This document shows, piece by piece, positions 7,276 to 14,728 of a stretch of 15,412 nucleotides of DNA (within the stretch, counting starts at the first letter, position 1; the number at the start of each line of letters is the position of its first letter). The DNA lies in assembly GCA_029983705.1 (NCBI GenBank), contig JASBYZ010000031.1, positions 1-15,412 of the forward strand, in the 5' to 3' direction. Made by a program: the position numbers and the translations under genes. The notes under the pieces are model-generated. The model did not search any database, had not been told where the DNA came from, and saw nothing but the letters and a program-made list of their open reading frames with translations. Origin of the DNA: Coriobacteriales bacterium (GTDB lineage: Bacteria; Actinomycetota; Coriobacteriia; Coriobacteriales; JAEZZM01).

Positions 7276-8277
7276 TTATAATTCAAATGCACTGTTGCCC
7301 AATAAATTTTTAGTTACGTCAATATCGTGCTGAATTATATGTTTCATTTCTTCAGTATTTTTAAACGTTAGCATCGGTCTTAAAAATTTATTAAATGAAA
7401 CCTTTACCTCATACTCATAAATTTCTTGGTCAAAGCCCAGTATAAAGAGCTCTAAATTTGAAAGAATTCTTTCATCTTTAAAGGTGGGCGGAAAACCTGC
7501 AGAAAGTGCAGTTGGATATACCTTGTTTCCAATTTGTACAAGTCCTGCATACACCCCATCGCAAGGGAGCACGTAGTGATTTTGGATGCCTATATTAGCA
7601 GTAGGAATACCAAACGTTCTTCCCGCTTTTCTACCGTGAACCACAATGCCCTCTAGCGCATAGGGTCTTCCCAAAAGCTCATTTGCTTCTTCAATATAGC
7701 CAGATTTAAGTGCTCTTCTAATACGCGTTGAACTTACTGGTTTATCAAGATCACTTACTAAATCATAGGCACACACACTACACTCATGCTCTTTTGCCCA
7801 CGCTTTAATAGCATCCACATTACCAGACCGGTTTTTACCTAAAGCAAAATCACAACCTACATGAATTTGTCTTACCTTCATAAACTTAGCTAAGGTTTGC
7901 TCAAAAAAGGTTTGCAGATCTTGTCCTGCAAGCTCTTTAGAAAACTTAAGCGCTACTACATAGTCTGCGCCAAGGGAGCGCAGGGTGTTTAAGCGCAAGT
8001 TGTTACTCATAAGTTTATGAATATCTTCAGGCTGCTTAAAAAGCTCATCAGGGTCTATGTCAAAGGTGAGGATTACTGAAGGTAGATGAGCCTCTTTTGC
8101 TGCAGCTATCATCTTACTATTTAAAAACTGATGTCCTAAGTGAACTCCGTCAAAAGCTCCAATACTAATGCATGCATCCCCTATGCACTCATGAGTGGAT
8201 TGAGCATCAATTTCTATGAGCGGACAAAGGGAGTCACTCGTTTTAAAAACTGCTAAGATATTTTCTTTATCGTACAC
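7276..8277 (-). CDS. ribF: Bifunctional riboflavin kinase / FAD synthetase RibF
   Basis: Converts riboflavin to FMN and then FAD in the cytoplasm. The N-terminal adenylyltransferase domain has IGAFDGVHLGHQ (residues 39-50), VGCDFALGKNRSGN, and SSTRIRRAL before the domain boundary. The C-terminal flavokinase domain has GRTFGIPTANIG, GVYAG and LELFILGFDQEIYEYEV. 333 residues is slightly long, because of about 25 extra N-terminal residues. The start is GTG at 8277, overlapping the end of truB by 25 bases in a different frame. No later start codon would keep the FDGVHLGH strand intact, so the overlap is accepted. The flavins it makes would serve the flavin enzymes encoded at 1239-3720, but gene order gives no closer link. 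Confidence 0.96.
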   Translation of the reverse strand: MYDKENILAVFKTSDSLCPLIEIDAQSTHECIGDACISIGAFDGVHLGHQFLNSKMIAAAKEAHLPSVILTFDIDPDELFKQPEDIHKLMSNNLRLNTLRSLGADYVVALKFSKELAGQDLQTFFEQTLAKFMKVRQIHVGCDFALGKNRSGNVDAIKAWAKEHECSVCAYDLVSDLDKPVSSTRIRRALKSGYIEEANELLGRPYALEGIVVHGRKAGRTFGIPTANIGIQNHYVLPCDGVYAGLVQIGNKVYPTALSAGFPPTFKDERILSNLELFILGFDQEIYEYEVKVSFNKFLRPMLTFKNTEEMKHIIQHDIDVTKNLLGNSAFEL

Positions 8278-9194
8278 TCTTGGACACCTTCAATACCCTC
8301 GGGGAAAAACACGGTTTCCCTGTTATTTGTTTGTTTATCAATATGTAGATACGCATACAATTTTGATGCGTACACAAAGCTACAACTGCGCTTTAAGCTC
8401 TTAGACACACTTGGAAGCAGACCATTTTGTACCTTGCTTAACTCTTCATCTTCTAAAAGGTAGATCTCTGAGTTTAGGAGTGTTACCGGATCAAGTGCAC
8501 GACGTGCAGAGCTCTCCGTTAAATCTGAAAGCTCATCTAGGCTATTACACTCAGCTATATCTAAAAGTCCAGACTTGAGGCGTCTGAGAGATTTTAGATG
8601 TGCTTGGGTATGAGCCTTTAGTCCAATGTCTCGCGCTAAAGACCTGATGTAGCTTCCTTTTGAAACGCTAAAGTATACATCCCATACAAGCTGAGGCCTG
8701 CGAGTTATCTCTAAAAGCTCAGTTCTATATACCTCTATTGCTCGAGCTTGAAGATTAAGCTCTGAGCCCTTACGCGCTAAGTCATAGGCACGCTTTCCGT
8801 CAACGTGCACCGCAGAAAAATTAGGTGGGACTTGAGACTGCTTGCCTAAAAAACTAGAAAGGAGCGCCTCAGCACCTTGAGGCTCAAAAAGTTCTTGTGG
8901 CACCTCAGAAGAAGCGATAACTTCTCCCTCAATATCATCAGTTGAGGTTTGGCTGCCAAATTCAATTTGAGCACGGTATGCCTTTGTATCAAGAGTAAGG
9001 TAGTTGAGAAGCCTCGTTGCAGGACCAACTCCTATTAAGAGTACGCCACTTGCAAGTGGGTCGAGTGTTCCCCCATGGCCCACGCGCTTCTCGCCCAAAA
9101 GATTTCTTATCTTATCTACCACCGCATGAGAACTGAGCCCCAGCGGCTTGTCTACTCCCACTAAAAAGGAAAGTCCTGAACTCCCTCGTTTCAA
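8253..9194 (-). CDS. truB: tRNA pseudouridine-55 synthase TruB
   Basis: Isomerises uridine 55 in the T loop of tRNAs to pseudouridine. The start region LVGVDKPLGLSSHAVVDKIR matches the family's KPxGxTSH motif. The catalytic aspartate is Asp45 in GGTLDPLASGVL. YRAQIEFGSQTSTDDIEG and QVPPNFSAVHVDGKRAYDLAR (motif around residues 120-140) and GSYIRSLARDIG follow. 313 residues is normal, with a short PUA-like tail at most. The start is TTG at 9194, immediately after the nrnA stop, with AAAGGA 6 bases upstream inside nrnA. It ends with TAG and overlaps ribF. Confidence 0.96.
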   Translation of the reverse strand: MKRGSSGLSFLVGVDKPLGLSSHAVVDKIRNLLGEKRVGHGGTLDPLASGVLLIGVGPATRLLNYLTLDTKAYRAQIEFGSQTSTDDIEGEVIASSEVPQELFEPQGAEALLSSFLGKQSQVPPNFSAVHVDGKRAYDLARKGSELNLQARAIEVYRTELLEITRRPQLVWDVYFSVSKGSYIRSLARDIGLKAHTQAHLKSLRRLKSGLLDIAECNSLDELSDLTESSARRALDPVTLLNSEIYLLEDEELSKVQNGLLPSVSKSLKRSCSFVYASKLYAYLHIDKQTNNRETVFFPEGIEGVQECTIKKIS

Positions 9195-10241
9195 TTACTG
9201 TCCTTTAAACGGATGTGTCATCTGACTTTTATCTGCACCAATTAAATCAAAAAGTAGCGGCATGATTTTCTCATACACCTCTTCAATAGTGCCGTCATAG
9301 GTAAAGCCTGCTGCAACCCTATGGCCTCCACCGTTCATCTGGCGAGCTACTTGGGCAACATTATAGTTGGTTTTTGAGCGCAGATTGCCGCGCACTTGAT
9401 TTTTCTTTTCATTATCACGCAAAAGCAGGCAAATATCTGCTCCGTTGATTCTTCTTATAGTGTCGATAAGACCATCTGAATCGCTCTTTTTGGCCTGGGT
9501 GTTTTCAAAATCTTCATCTCTAACATAGCTAAAAGCAATGTGGCCATCAGCTAAGGTTTCGATACGAGAAGACACAATAGACTCGAGATGCAAATACTCT
9601 AAGGTGCAGCTTTGATAGATTTCAAGTGCCATTTCTGAGGGGTCACAGCCTGCCTTAAGCGCCTCTGCAGCAACTAAAAAGCCCTCATAATTGGTGTTTT
9701 GGTACTGAAAACGACCAGTGTCTGTCATAAGGCCCACATAGATGCACTCTGCCATCTCTTTGGTAAGCTCAAAGTCAAGCGCTTTGGCAAACTGAGCAAT
9801 AAGTACCGTACATGATGACTTTGAAGCGTCCCCAAAGTTGGTGTGGGCAAAATCTTCAAAGTCAGGATGGTGGTCAAAGGCAATGGTGAGCGTAGACCTC
9901 TCAAAAACCTCTTTAGAATTTTTGATTCGCTCAAGTTTAGGGGTATCCACGCTTATAAAGAGGTCTGGATACTCCGCATATTCACTTGCATACATAAGCT
10001 CTTCAGAACCCGGCAAAAAGCGCAAAGTTCTGGGAACAGGGCTGTCATCAGCGGTAAGTACTTGCACTTCCTTATTTGGATAGTAGTGCTTAATCATGTG
10101 GTAGAGCGCAAGCCCAGAGCCTATGCAGTCCCCATCTGGATTGGTGTGTCCAGATATTGCGATGCTCTGTGCTGATTCTATAAATTCACGTGCCTGATTA
10201 ATTCTTTCAAGTAAGGGTGCACTTGAATGTAAAAGAGCCAT
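9195..10241 (-). CDS. nrnA: DHH/DHHA1 phosphoesterase NrnA (nanoRNase / pAp phosphatase / cyclic dinucleotide product hydrolase)
   Basis: The family degrades very short RNAs, pAp and, in some actinobacteria and firmicutes, pApA or c-di-AMP. The metal-binding DHH domain has GHTNPDGDCIGS (residues 31-42), a lone aspartate in ISVDTPK (Asp99), FDHHPD (122-127) and MTDTGRFQYQNT. The substrate-binding DHHA1 domain carries NGGGHRVAAGF near residues 303-313. The start is taken as ATG 10241, four bases after the rbfA stop, which gives 348 residues. A GTG at 10271 would add ten residues and overlap rbfA but has no ribosome-binding site. Its place between rbfA and truB is usual for the family. Confidence 0.94.
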   Translation of the reverse strand: MALLHSSAPLLERINQAREFIESAQSIAISGHTNPDGDCIGSGLALYHMIKHYYPNKEVQVLTADDSPVPRTLRFLPGSEELMYASEYAEYPDLFISVDTPKLERIKNSKEVFERSTLTIAFDHHPDFEDFAHTNFGDASKSSCTVLIAQFAKALDFELTKEMAECIYVGLMTDTGRFQYQNTNYEGFLVAAEALKAGCDPSEMALEIYQSCTLEYLHLESIVSSRIETLADGHIAFSYVRDEDFENTQAKKSDSDGLIDTIRRINGADICLLLRDNEKKNQVRGNLRSKTNYNVAQVARQMNGGGHRVAAGFTYDGTIEEVYEKIMPLLFDLIGADKSQMTHPFKGQ

Positions 10242-10245
10242 ATAC

Positions 10246-10650
10246 TTACTTATCCTCTTCTGTATCCTCACCAGTAATTGGATAGCCTGCCTCGTCTTTT
10301 TCTATATCTACAAATTCAGGTCTATCTTGAAGTGCTCTGGCAATTCTTTCTGCCTCATCTGCTGAGTTATCAATATGAAAGAAGAGCTCTGGGGTTATAC
10401 GCCATGAGAGCTTTTTGGCGAGACGTGATCTAATTCTTCCCTTTGCAGACTCAAGGCCCGCTAAGACTTCTTCATATCTTTCAGGCTCAGTTGAAACATA
10501 CACATGACAAACTGAGCGATCAACTGAGACTTCTGTAGCTGTAATAGTTATCATATCCAGACGTGGGTCAGATATTTCAAACATCACGATAGATGCTATC
10601 TCCTCACGAGCGACCTCATTTAACCTTCTGGTATTACTATTTTGTTTCAT
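10246..10650 (-). CDS. rbfA: Ribosome-binding factor A
   Basis: Small KH-fold protein that assists late maturation of the 30S subunit and 5'-end processing of 16S rRNA. The family core is clear: RRLNEVAREEIASIVMFEISDPR, then ITITATEVSVDRSVCHVYVST and GRIRSRLAKKLSWRITPELFFHIDNSADEAERI (in segments across residues 8-105). The acidic tail (IEKDEAGY...GEDTEEDK) is common in actinobacteria. The start is ATG 10650, with GAGG about 10 bases upstream. An in-frame extension to 10707 has no ribosome-binding site and would lie across the promoter region. It heads the operon, with a promoter in the region shared with the iron operon. Confidence 0.94.
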   Translation of the reverse strand: MKQNSNTRRLNEVAREEIASIVMFEISDPRLDMITITATEVSVDRSVCHVYVSTEPERYEEVLAGLESAKGRIRSRLAKKLSWRITPELFFHIDNSADEAERIARALQDRPEFVDIEKDEAGYPITGEDTEEDK

Positions 10651-10709
10651 CCTATATGTCCTCGCTTTCTTAGAGCGCGAATAATAAAAATAATAGTTTG
10701 CAAACAATT

Positions 10710-10738
10710 AGTGTACCACAGCTCATACTATTAAAAAC
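10710..10738 (-). promoter_or_regulatory. Weak promoter candidate for the rbfA operon (extended -10)
   Basis: On the minus strand, TGGTACACT gives an extended -10 (TACACT at 10710-10715), about 55 bases before the rbfA start. The -35 position (GTTTTT) matches poorly. A perfect 10-bp palindrome GTTTGCAAAC (10696-10705) lies at the predicted transcription start. Confidence 0.35.
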
Positions 10739-10770
10739 TGATAAGCATATTCATATTATCTAAAAATAGA

Positions 10771-10808
10771 TTAACTAAAATGCTTGCTATTTAGTCATAT
10801 TTAGTTAA
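10771..10808. repeat. Inverted and direct repeats in the iron operon control region
   Basis: TTAACTAAA (10771-10779) and TTTAGTTAA (10800-10808) form a perfect 9-bp inverted repeat with a 20-base spacer. Within it, ATTTAGT occurs twice (10789-10795 and 10799-10805), 10 bases apart, about one helical turn, which suggests protein sites on one DNA face. Confidence 0.5.
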
Positions 10809-10812
10809 CAAT
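10785..10812 (+). promoter_or_regulatory. Candidate promoter of the siderophore uptake operon
   Basis: TTGCTA (10785-10790) and AACAAT (10807-10812) are 16 bases apart. Each matches the sigma-70 consensus at four of six positions. The ATTTAGT repeats lie within and next to it, and the 16-bp palindrome lies at the predicted start, so repression by a bound protein would be easy. Confidence 0.4.
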
Positions 10813-10816
10813 CAGA

Positions 10817-10832
10817 GTTAGCTTTAGCTAAC
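10817..10832. promoter_or_regulatory. 16-bp palindrome, candidate iron-responsive operator
   Basis: GTTAGCTTTAGCTAAC is a 7-bp inverted repeat with a TT centre, just downstream of the candidate promoter and 20 bases before the ribosome-binding site. GTTAG and CTAAC resemble DtxR/IdeR half-sites, but their spacing is six bases instead of one, so the regulator family is a guess. Confidence 0.5.
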
Positions 10833-10863
10833 GCTGTATCACCCATGTATAGGAAGGTGAGGT

Positions 10864-11910
10864 ATGAAAAAGTATCTCCTCGGTATATTCGTGTCAATGA
10901 TGTGTGTTGCAGCACTTGCAGGATGCTCACAAGCTCCAGCTGAATCAGAAAATACACCAGAGCAAACTCCAGCAGCTCATACTGAAAGCAGCAACAAGGC
11001 TGAAGGAGCTCAAACTCAAGAAGCTAGCACCGTTAAAATTAAAGATATCCACGGTGAGCTTGAGGTTCCAAAAAATCCAACAAAGGTTGTTGCTTTAGAT
11101 AACAGAACCTTTGATACCCTAAATAGCTGGGGCGTTAAACTCCAAGCTGTACCAAAAGATGTAATGCCAGCTGATAGTCCTTACGTTAAAGACGAAAGCG
11201 TTGCTAACGTAGGAAACCACCGTGAGCCAAATCTTGAGGCAATTGCTGCAGCAGATCCTGAGGTAGTTATTGTTGGTCAGAGATTTGCTAAATACTACGA
11301 GGACATCAAAAAATTAGTTCCTAATGCAGTTGTTGTTGATTTCTCATTTGACGTTTCAAACAAAGATGGCAAGGCTGCAGAGGATTTAGTAGCAGGCTTT
11401 AGCGAGAGCACACTTGCACTTGATCAAATTTTTGACAAAGAGATAGAAGCTCAAGAGATTGTTGATAAGTTCAATAAGTCAATCGAAGATGTTAAAGCTG
11501 ACTACAAGCCAGAAAATAAAGTGATGGCACTTGTAGTATCAGGCGGAAACATTGGTTACTCAGCTCCTGGTAGCGGCCGTGTATGGGGTCTACTCTTTGA
11601 CCTCATTGGTTTTAGCCCAGCACTTCAAGTAGAAAATAGTTCAAGCGATCACAAGGGTGACGATGTATCAGTAGAAGCTATTGCTTAGTCAAATCCAGAC
11701 CTTATTTTAGTGCTTGATAGAGACGCGGCTATCTCAGACACCACATCTCAACCAGCTAGTGAGGTTATTGAAAAGTCACCTGCCCTTGCTGAAGTAAATG
11801 CACTTAAAAATAAGTACGCTTACTATGCTCCTTCAGACACCTACACCAACGAGTCAATTCAAACCTATACAAAGATTTTTGAAGAACTCGCTGAGCAGTT
11901 AAAGAAGTAG
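10864..11910 (+). pseudogene. fatB: Siderophore-binding lipoprotein (FatB/CeuE/YclQ-like), interrupted by TAG
   Basis: The family captures ferric siderophores outside the membrane for the FatDCE-type importer. The signal peptide with lipobox LAGC (Cys21) is followed by a low-complexity linker rich in Ala, Glu and Thr to about residue 55. The N-terminal lobe begins KIKDIHGELEVPKNPTKVVALD, and the hinge and second lobe include SGGNIGYSAPGSGRVWG and DVSVEAIA. Codon 275 (11686-11688) is TAG. The same frame continues SNPDLILVLDRDAAI...YTKIFEELAEQLKK to TAG at 11910, which restores the family's normal length (348 codons). The change fits CAG or AAG to TAG in the conserved EAIA-K/Q-xNPD motif. The stop removes the last helix bundle and much of the C-terminal lobe, so a 274-residue product should not work. 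No ribosome-binding site precedes GTG 11710. The start at 10864 has GGAAGG 6 bases upstream. Confidence 0.87.
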
Positions 11911-11921
11911 TTGCAAGGTAG

Positions 11922-12929
11922 ATGACACAAACTCAACTACACAAAAGCCCTGGGACTCTGACCCAGGGCTCAAGTAGACAAAAAATAATTTCTATTCCCT
12001 TAATTTTATTTGCCCTCTTTGTTTTAGCTCTTGGAATAATTTCACTCTTTACTGGTGTATATGACTTAAGTGCTGAAAACGGCAAAGAGATGTTTTTTAT
12101 TACCCGTGTGCCCCGCATGGTATCACTCATGCTCACGGGAGCTGCAATGGCTCTCTCAGGCTTAGTTATGCAGCTTATTACCCAGAACAGATTTGTAGAA
12201 CCTACCACTACAGGAACCATAGAGTGGGCGGGTCTAGGTCTCATTTTAGTCTATGTATTAGTTCCAACACCATCAATGCTCCTTCGTATGTTTGGAGCTA
12301 TTGTATTTGCCTTTATAGGTACCATAGTCTTTTTTATGCTACCTAGACGCATAGAATTTAAGTTATCATTAATTGTTCCTATCATAGGTATTATGCTTGG
12401 CTCTGTAATCTCTGCAGTTTCAACCTTTGTTGGACTCTTCTTTCAAATGAGTCAGTCTCTAGAGGTATGGTTTGCAGGATCTTTTGCCCCAATCCAAATT
12501 GGCCAGTACGAATTTTTATGGTTTATCATCCTTATCACACTTGCAATATTTTTCTTGGCAGACCGCCTCACAGTTGCAGGCCTTGGTGAAGATGTGGCAG
12601 TTAACTTAGGACTCAACTACAAGCGCATTACCTTATTTGGCACAGCTCTCATTGCCCTTGCTACTGGAGTAGTTGCTGCAGTGGTGGGCTACATTCCTTT
12701 TTTAGGTTTAATTGTACCAAACATTGTTTCGAAATTTAGAGGTGATAACCTGCGCTCAAACCTGCCTTGGGTGTGGTTTAGTGGTATGGCTATTATCACC
12801 CTTTGCGATATATTTGCACGCACCATCATCATGCCCTTTGAAGTACCAGTATCTTTAGTACTTGGCACAGTTGGTGCAGTTATATTTATCTATCTACTTA
12901 TGAAAGATCCTAAGGCGGTGAGCAAGTAA
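11922..12929 (+). CDS. fatD: Siderophore ABC transporter permease, FatD/YclN-like (FecCD family)
   Basis: One of two different membrane subunits that form the channel of the ferric-siderophore importer. 335 residues with many hydrophobic spans; the first is IPLILFALFVLALGIISLF near residue 25. The FecCD signature region RVPRMVSLMLTGAAMALSGLVMQ (residues about 63-86) is followed by NRFVEPTTTGTIEWAG. The coupling-helix region DVAVNLGLNYKRITLFGTALIALATGVVAAVVG and FLGLIVPNIV, near residues 222-268, meets the ATPase. It starts 11 bases after the end of the fatB frame, behind AAGG, and its stop overlaps fatC by one base. The reading frame is intact although fatB is not. A 9-bp hairpin lies over codons 9-17. 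Confidence 0.93.
   Translation: MTQTQLHKSPGTLTQGSSRQKIISIPLILFALFVLALGIISLFTGVYDLSAENGKEMFFITRVPRMVSLMLTGAAMALSGLVMQLITQNRFVEPTTTGTIEWAGLGLILVYVLVPTPSMLLRMFGAIVFAFIGTIVFFMLPRRIEFKLSLIVPIIGIMLGSVISAVSTFVGLFFQMSQSLEVWFAGSFAPIQIGQYEFLWFIILITLAIFFLADRLTVAGLGEDVAVNLGLNYKRITLFGTALIALATGVVAAVVGYIPFLGLIVPNIVSKFRGDNLRSNLPWVWFSGMAIITLCDIFARTIIMPFEVPVSLVLGTVGAVIFIYLLMKDPKAVSK
11946..11970 (+). promoter_or_regulatory. GC-rich hairpin inside the start of fatD
   Basis: AGCCCTGGG and CCCAGGGCT form a perfect 9-bp stem with loop ACTCTGA. It lies 25 bases after the fatD start codon, in the codons for the non-conserved segment before the first membrane span. It is followed by CAAGTAGACAAAAAA, not a T-run, so it is not a clean terminator. 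It could protect the upstream fatB message end, or reduce expression of the permeases relative to the binding protein. Confidence 0.55.
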
Positions 12930-13972
12930 TGGATGCCTTAGAATTTGACACTCAAGAAATTAAGCGAGAAATAAGACACTCTAAACCCTTTAGGACAAAA
13001 GGTGAAAGGCGCAGGTACTTTATTACATTATTTATAGCTTTAGCCTTAAGTATTGGCTTTGGCTGTGCCCTTATCTTTTATAATAATCCAGTGCCTGTTG
13101 ATTCTGCCTCTTTTATTCCAGTAACCCAAAGGCGCTTTAATGCGGTAATCGCCATGATTATTGCGGCAATCTGTCATTCGCTTGCAACGGTAAGTTTTCA
13201 AACTATTGCAAATAACAGAATTATTGCTCCCTCACTCTTAGGTTTTGAGGCGCTTTATTCTGCAATTAATACTTCTGTGGTATTTTTCTTTGGACTTGCA
13301 GGGCATGCGGCATTTACTGGCATTAAATCATTTGGCATACAGATTGTTATTATGATTGTGGTCTCCCTCCTCCTATACGGAACACTTCTTACCGGCAAGC
13401 GCGCTAATATGCAGCGCATGTTACTTGTAGGAATAGTTTTAGGCATGGGACTACAATCTATTGCTTCGTTTATGAGAAGGCTTTTAACCCCATCAGAGTT
13501 TGATATTTTACAGGCACGACTTTTTGGAAGTGTAAATAATGCAGACCCTGAGTTTTTCCCTATTGCAATTCCTTTAGTACTTATTGCAGCGCTGCTCTTA
13601 CTTTTACGCTCAAAACACCTTAACTTGATAGTCCTTGGTAAAGAGTGTTGTCTCAACCTTGGTATTAATATGACGAGAGAAACCTTATACTTGCTCACCT
13701 TAATTACCATTTTAATGGCAGTATCAACAGCCTTAATAGGACCGCTCACCTTCTTAGGCTTTTTGGTAGCCTGCCTCTCATACATTGCCGTGCCAAGTTA
13801 TGATCACAAGTATATTTTGCCCATGAGTATAGTTTTGGGATTTTTAGTCTTAAGCGCATCTTACTTTATGATGTATCACGTATTTAATGTTCAAGGAGTT
13901 GTATCAATAATTATTGAACTCTTTGGAGGCCTTGCATTTATCATAATTATTTTGAGAAGAGGTAAGTTATAG
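12929..13972 (+). CDS. fatC: Siderophore ABC transporter permease, FatC/YclO-like (FecCD family)
   Basis: Second channel subunit, distinct from FatD. 347 residues with a longer cytoplasmic N-terminus (about 30 charged residues, ending KPFRTKGERRRYF) before the first span. Family marks are RRFNAVIAMIIAAICHSLATVSFQ, then NNRIIAPSLLGFEALY near residues 92-107, FGSVNNAD in the middle, the ATPase-contact segment LGKECCLNLGINMTRETLYLLTLI, and GPLTFLGFLVACLSY near residue 270. The ATG shares its A with the TAA of fatD, and GGTGAG lies just upstream. It ends with TAG directly before the fatE ATG. The tight packing indicates coupled translation. Confidence 0.93.
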   Translation: MDALEFDTQEIKREIRHSKPFRTKGERRRYFITLFIALALSIGFGCALIFYNNPVPVDSASFIPVTQRRFNAVIAMIIAAICHSLATVSFQTIANNRIIAPSLLGFEALYSAINTSVVFFFGLAGHAAFTGIKSFGIQIVIMIVVSLLLYGTLLTGKRANMQRMLLVGIVLGMGLQSIASFMRRLLTPSEFDILQARLFGSVNNADPEFFPIAIPLVLIAALLLLLRSKHLNLIVLGKECCLNLGINMTRETLYLLTLITILMAVSTALIGPLTFLGFLVACLSYIAVPSYDHKYILPMSIVLGFLVLSASYFMMYHVFNVQGVVSIIIELFGGLAFIIIILRRGKL

Positions 13973-14728
13973 ATGATTAGCGTGAGAGGCGTAAGCAAAC
14001 GCTATAGTTCACAGACCCATATTGGACCGGTTGACTTAGAGATTCCTCAAGGTGAAGTCACCGCAATAGTAGGTCTTAATGGTGCAGGTAAATCAACTCT
14101 TCTCACCATGGTAGGAAGGCTTTTAAAACTTGACGAAGGCCAAATATTTGTAGCGGGCTTAGATGTGCACGATGCAAACAGTAAAGACCTTGCAAAAGTA
14201 TTAGCAATTTTGCGTCAAGAAAACCACTTTGTTACCCGTCTTTCCGTAAGACAGTTTGTTGCATTTGGAAGGTTTTCCTACACCCAAGGCAGGCTTACTC
14301 CCCAAGATGAAGAGGTAATTTCTCACTACATAGACTTTTTAGGGCTTAAAGAGCTTGAAAACCGCTATTTAGATGAGGTGTCAGGTGGACAGCGCCAGAA
14401 AGCATATGTGGCTATGGTACTTGCCCAGGATACAGACTATGTTTTGCTGGATGAGCTACTAAATAACTTGGATGTGGCAAGATCTGTAGAAATGCTCAAA
14501 TACTTAAGACAGACCTGCGACGAAGATGGCAAAACGATAGTCATGATTATGCATGACATAAACTTCTCGGCTCAGTGTGCCAATAATATTTGCGCCATGA
14601 AGGAGGGAAAAGTTATTGCATTTGGCTCAGCAAAAGATATCATGAATAGCAAGACTTTAACGGATATCTTTGAAACACCTATTGAGGTTATAGATACTAA
14701 ATACGGGCCATTTGCAATATGTCTATGA
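13973..14728 (+). CDS. fatE: Siderophore ABC transporter ATPase, FatE/YclP-like
   Basis: Powers ferric-siderophore import from the cytoplasmic face. 251 residues. Walker A GLNGAGKST is at 34-42, the Q-loop glutamine is in AILRQENHF, the signature VSGGQRQKAYVAMVLAQ follows, Walker B is YVLLDELLNNLD (Asp160, Glu161), and the switch histidine is in MIMHDINFSAQ. The usual proline after the Walker B aspartate-glutamate pair is leucine (codon 162, CTA, one base from CCA). The catalytic residues remain, so the enzyme may still work. The start has GAGGTAAG upstream and follows the fatC TAG directly. The TGA stop overlaps the next ATG as ATGA, which shows that TGA serves as a normal stop here. Confidence 0.95.
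   Translation: MISVRGVSKRYSSQTHIGPVDLEIPQGEVTAIVGLNGAGKSTLLTMVGRLLKLDEGQIFVAGLDVHDANSKDLAKVLAILRQENHFVTRLSVRQFVAFGRFSYTQGRLTPQDEEVISHYIDFLGLKELENRYLDEVSGGQRQKAYVAMVLAQDTDYVLLDELLNNLDVARSVEMLKYLRQTCDEDGKTIVMIMHDINFSAQCANNICAMKEGKVIAFGSAKDIMNSKTLTDIFETPIEVIDTKYGPFAICL

Noticed and set aside
13255..13785. Minus-strand open frame of 176 codons
   Set aside because: It is opposite fatC and full of Lys, Arg and Ser typical of the reverse of membrane-protein codons.
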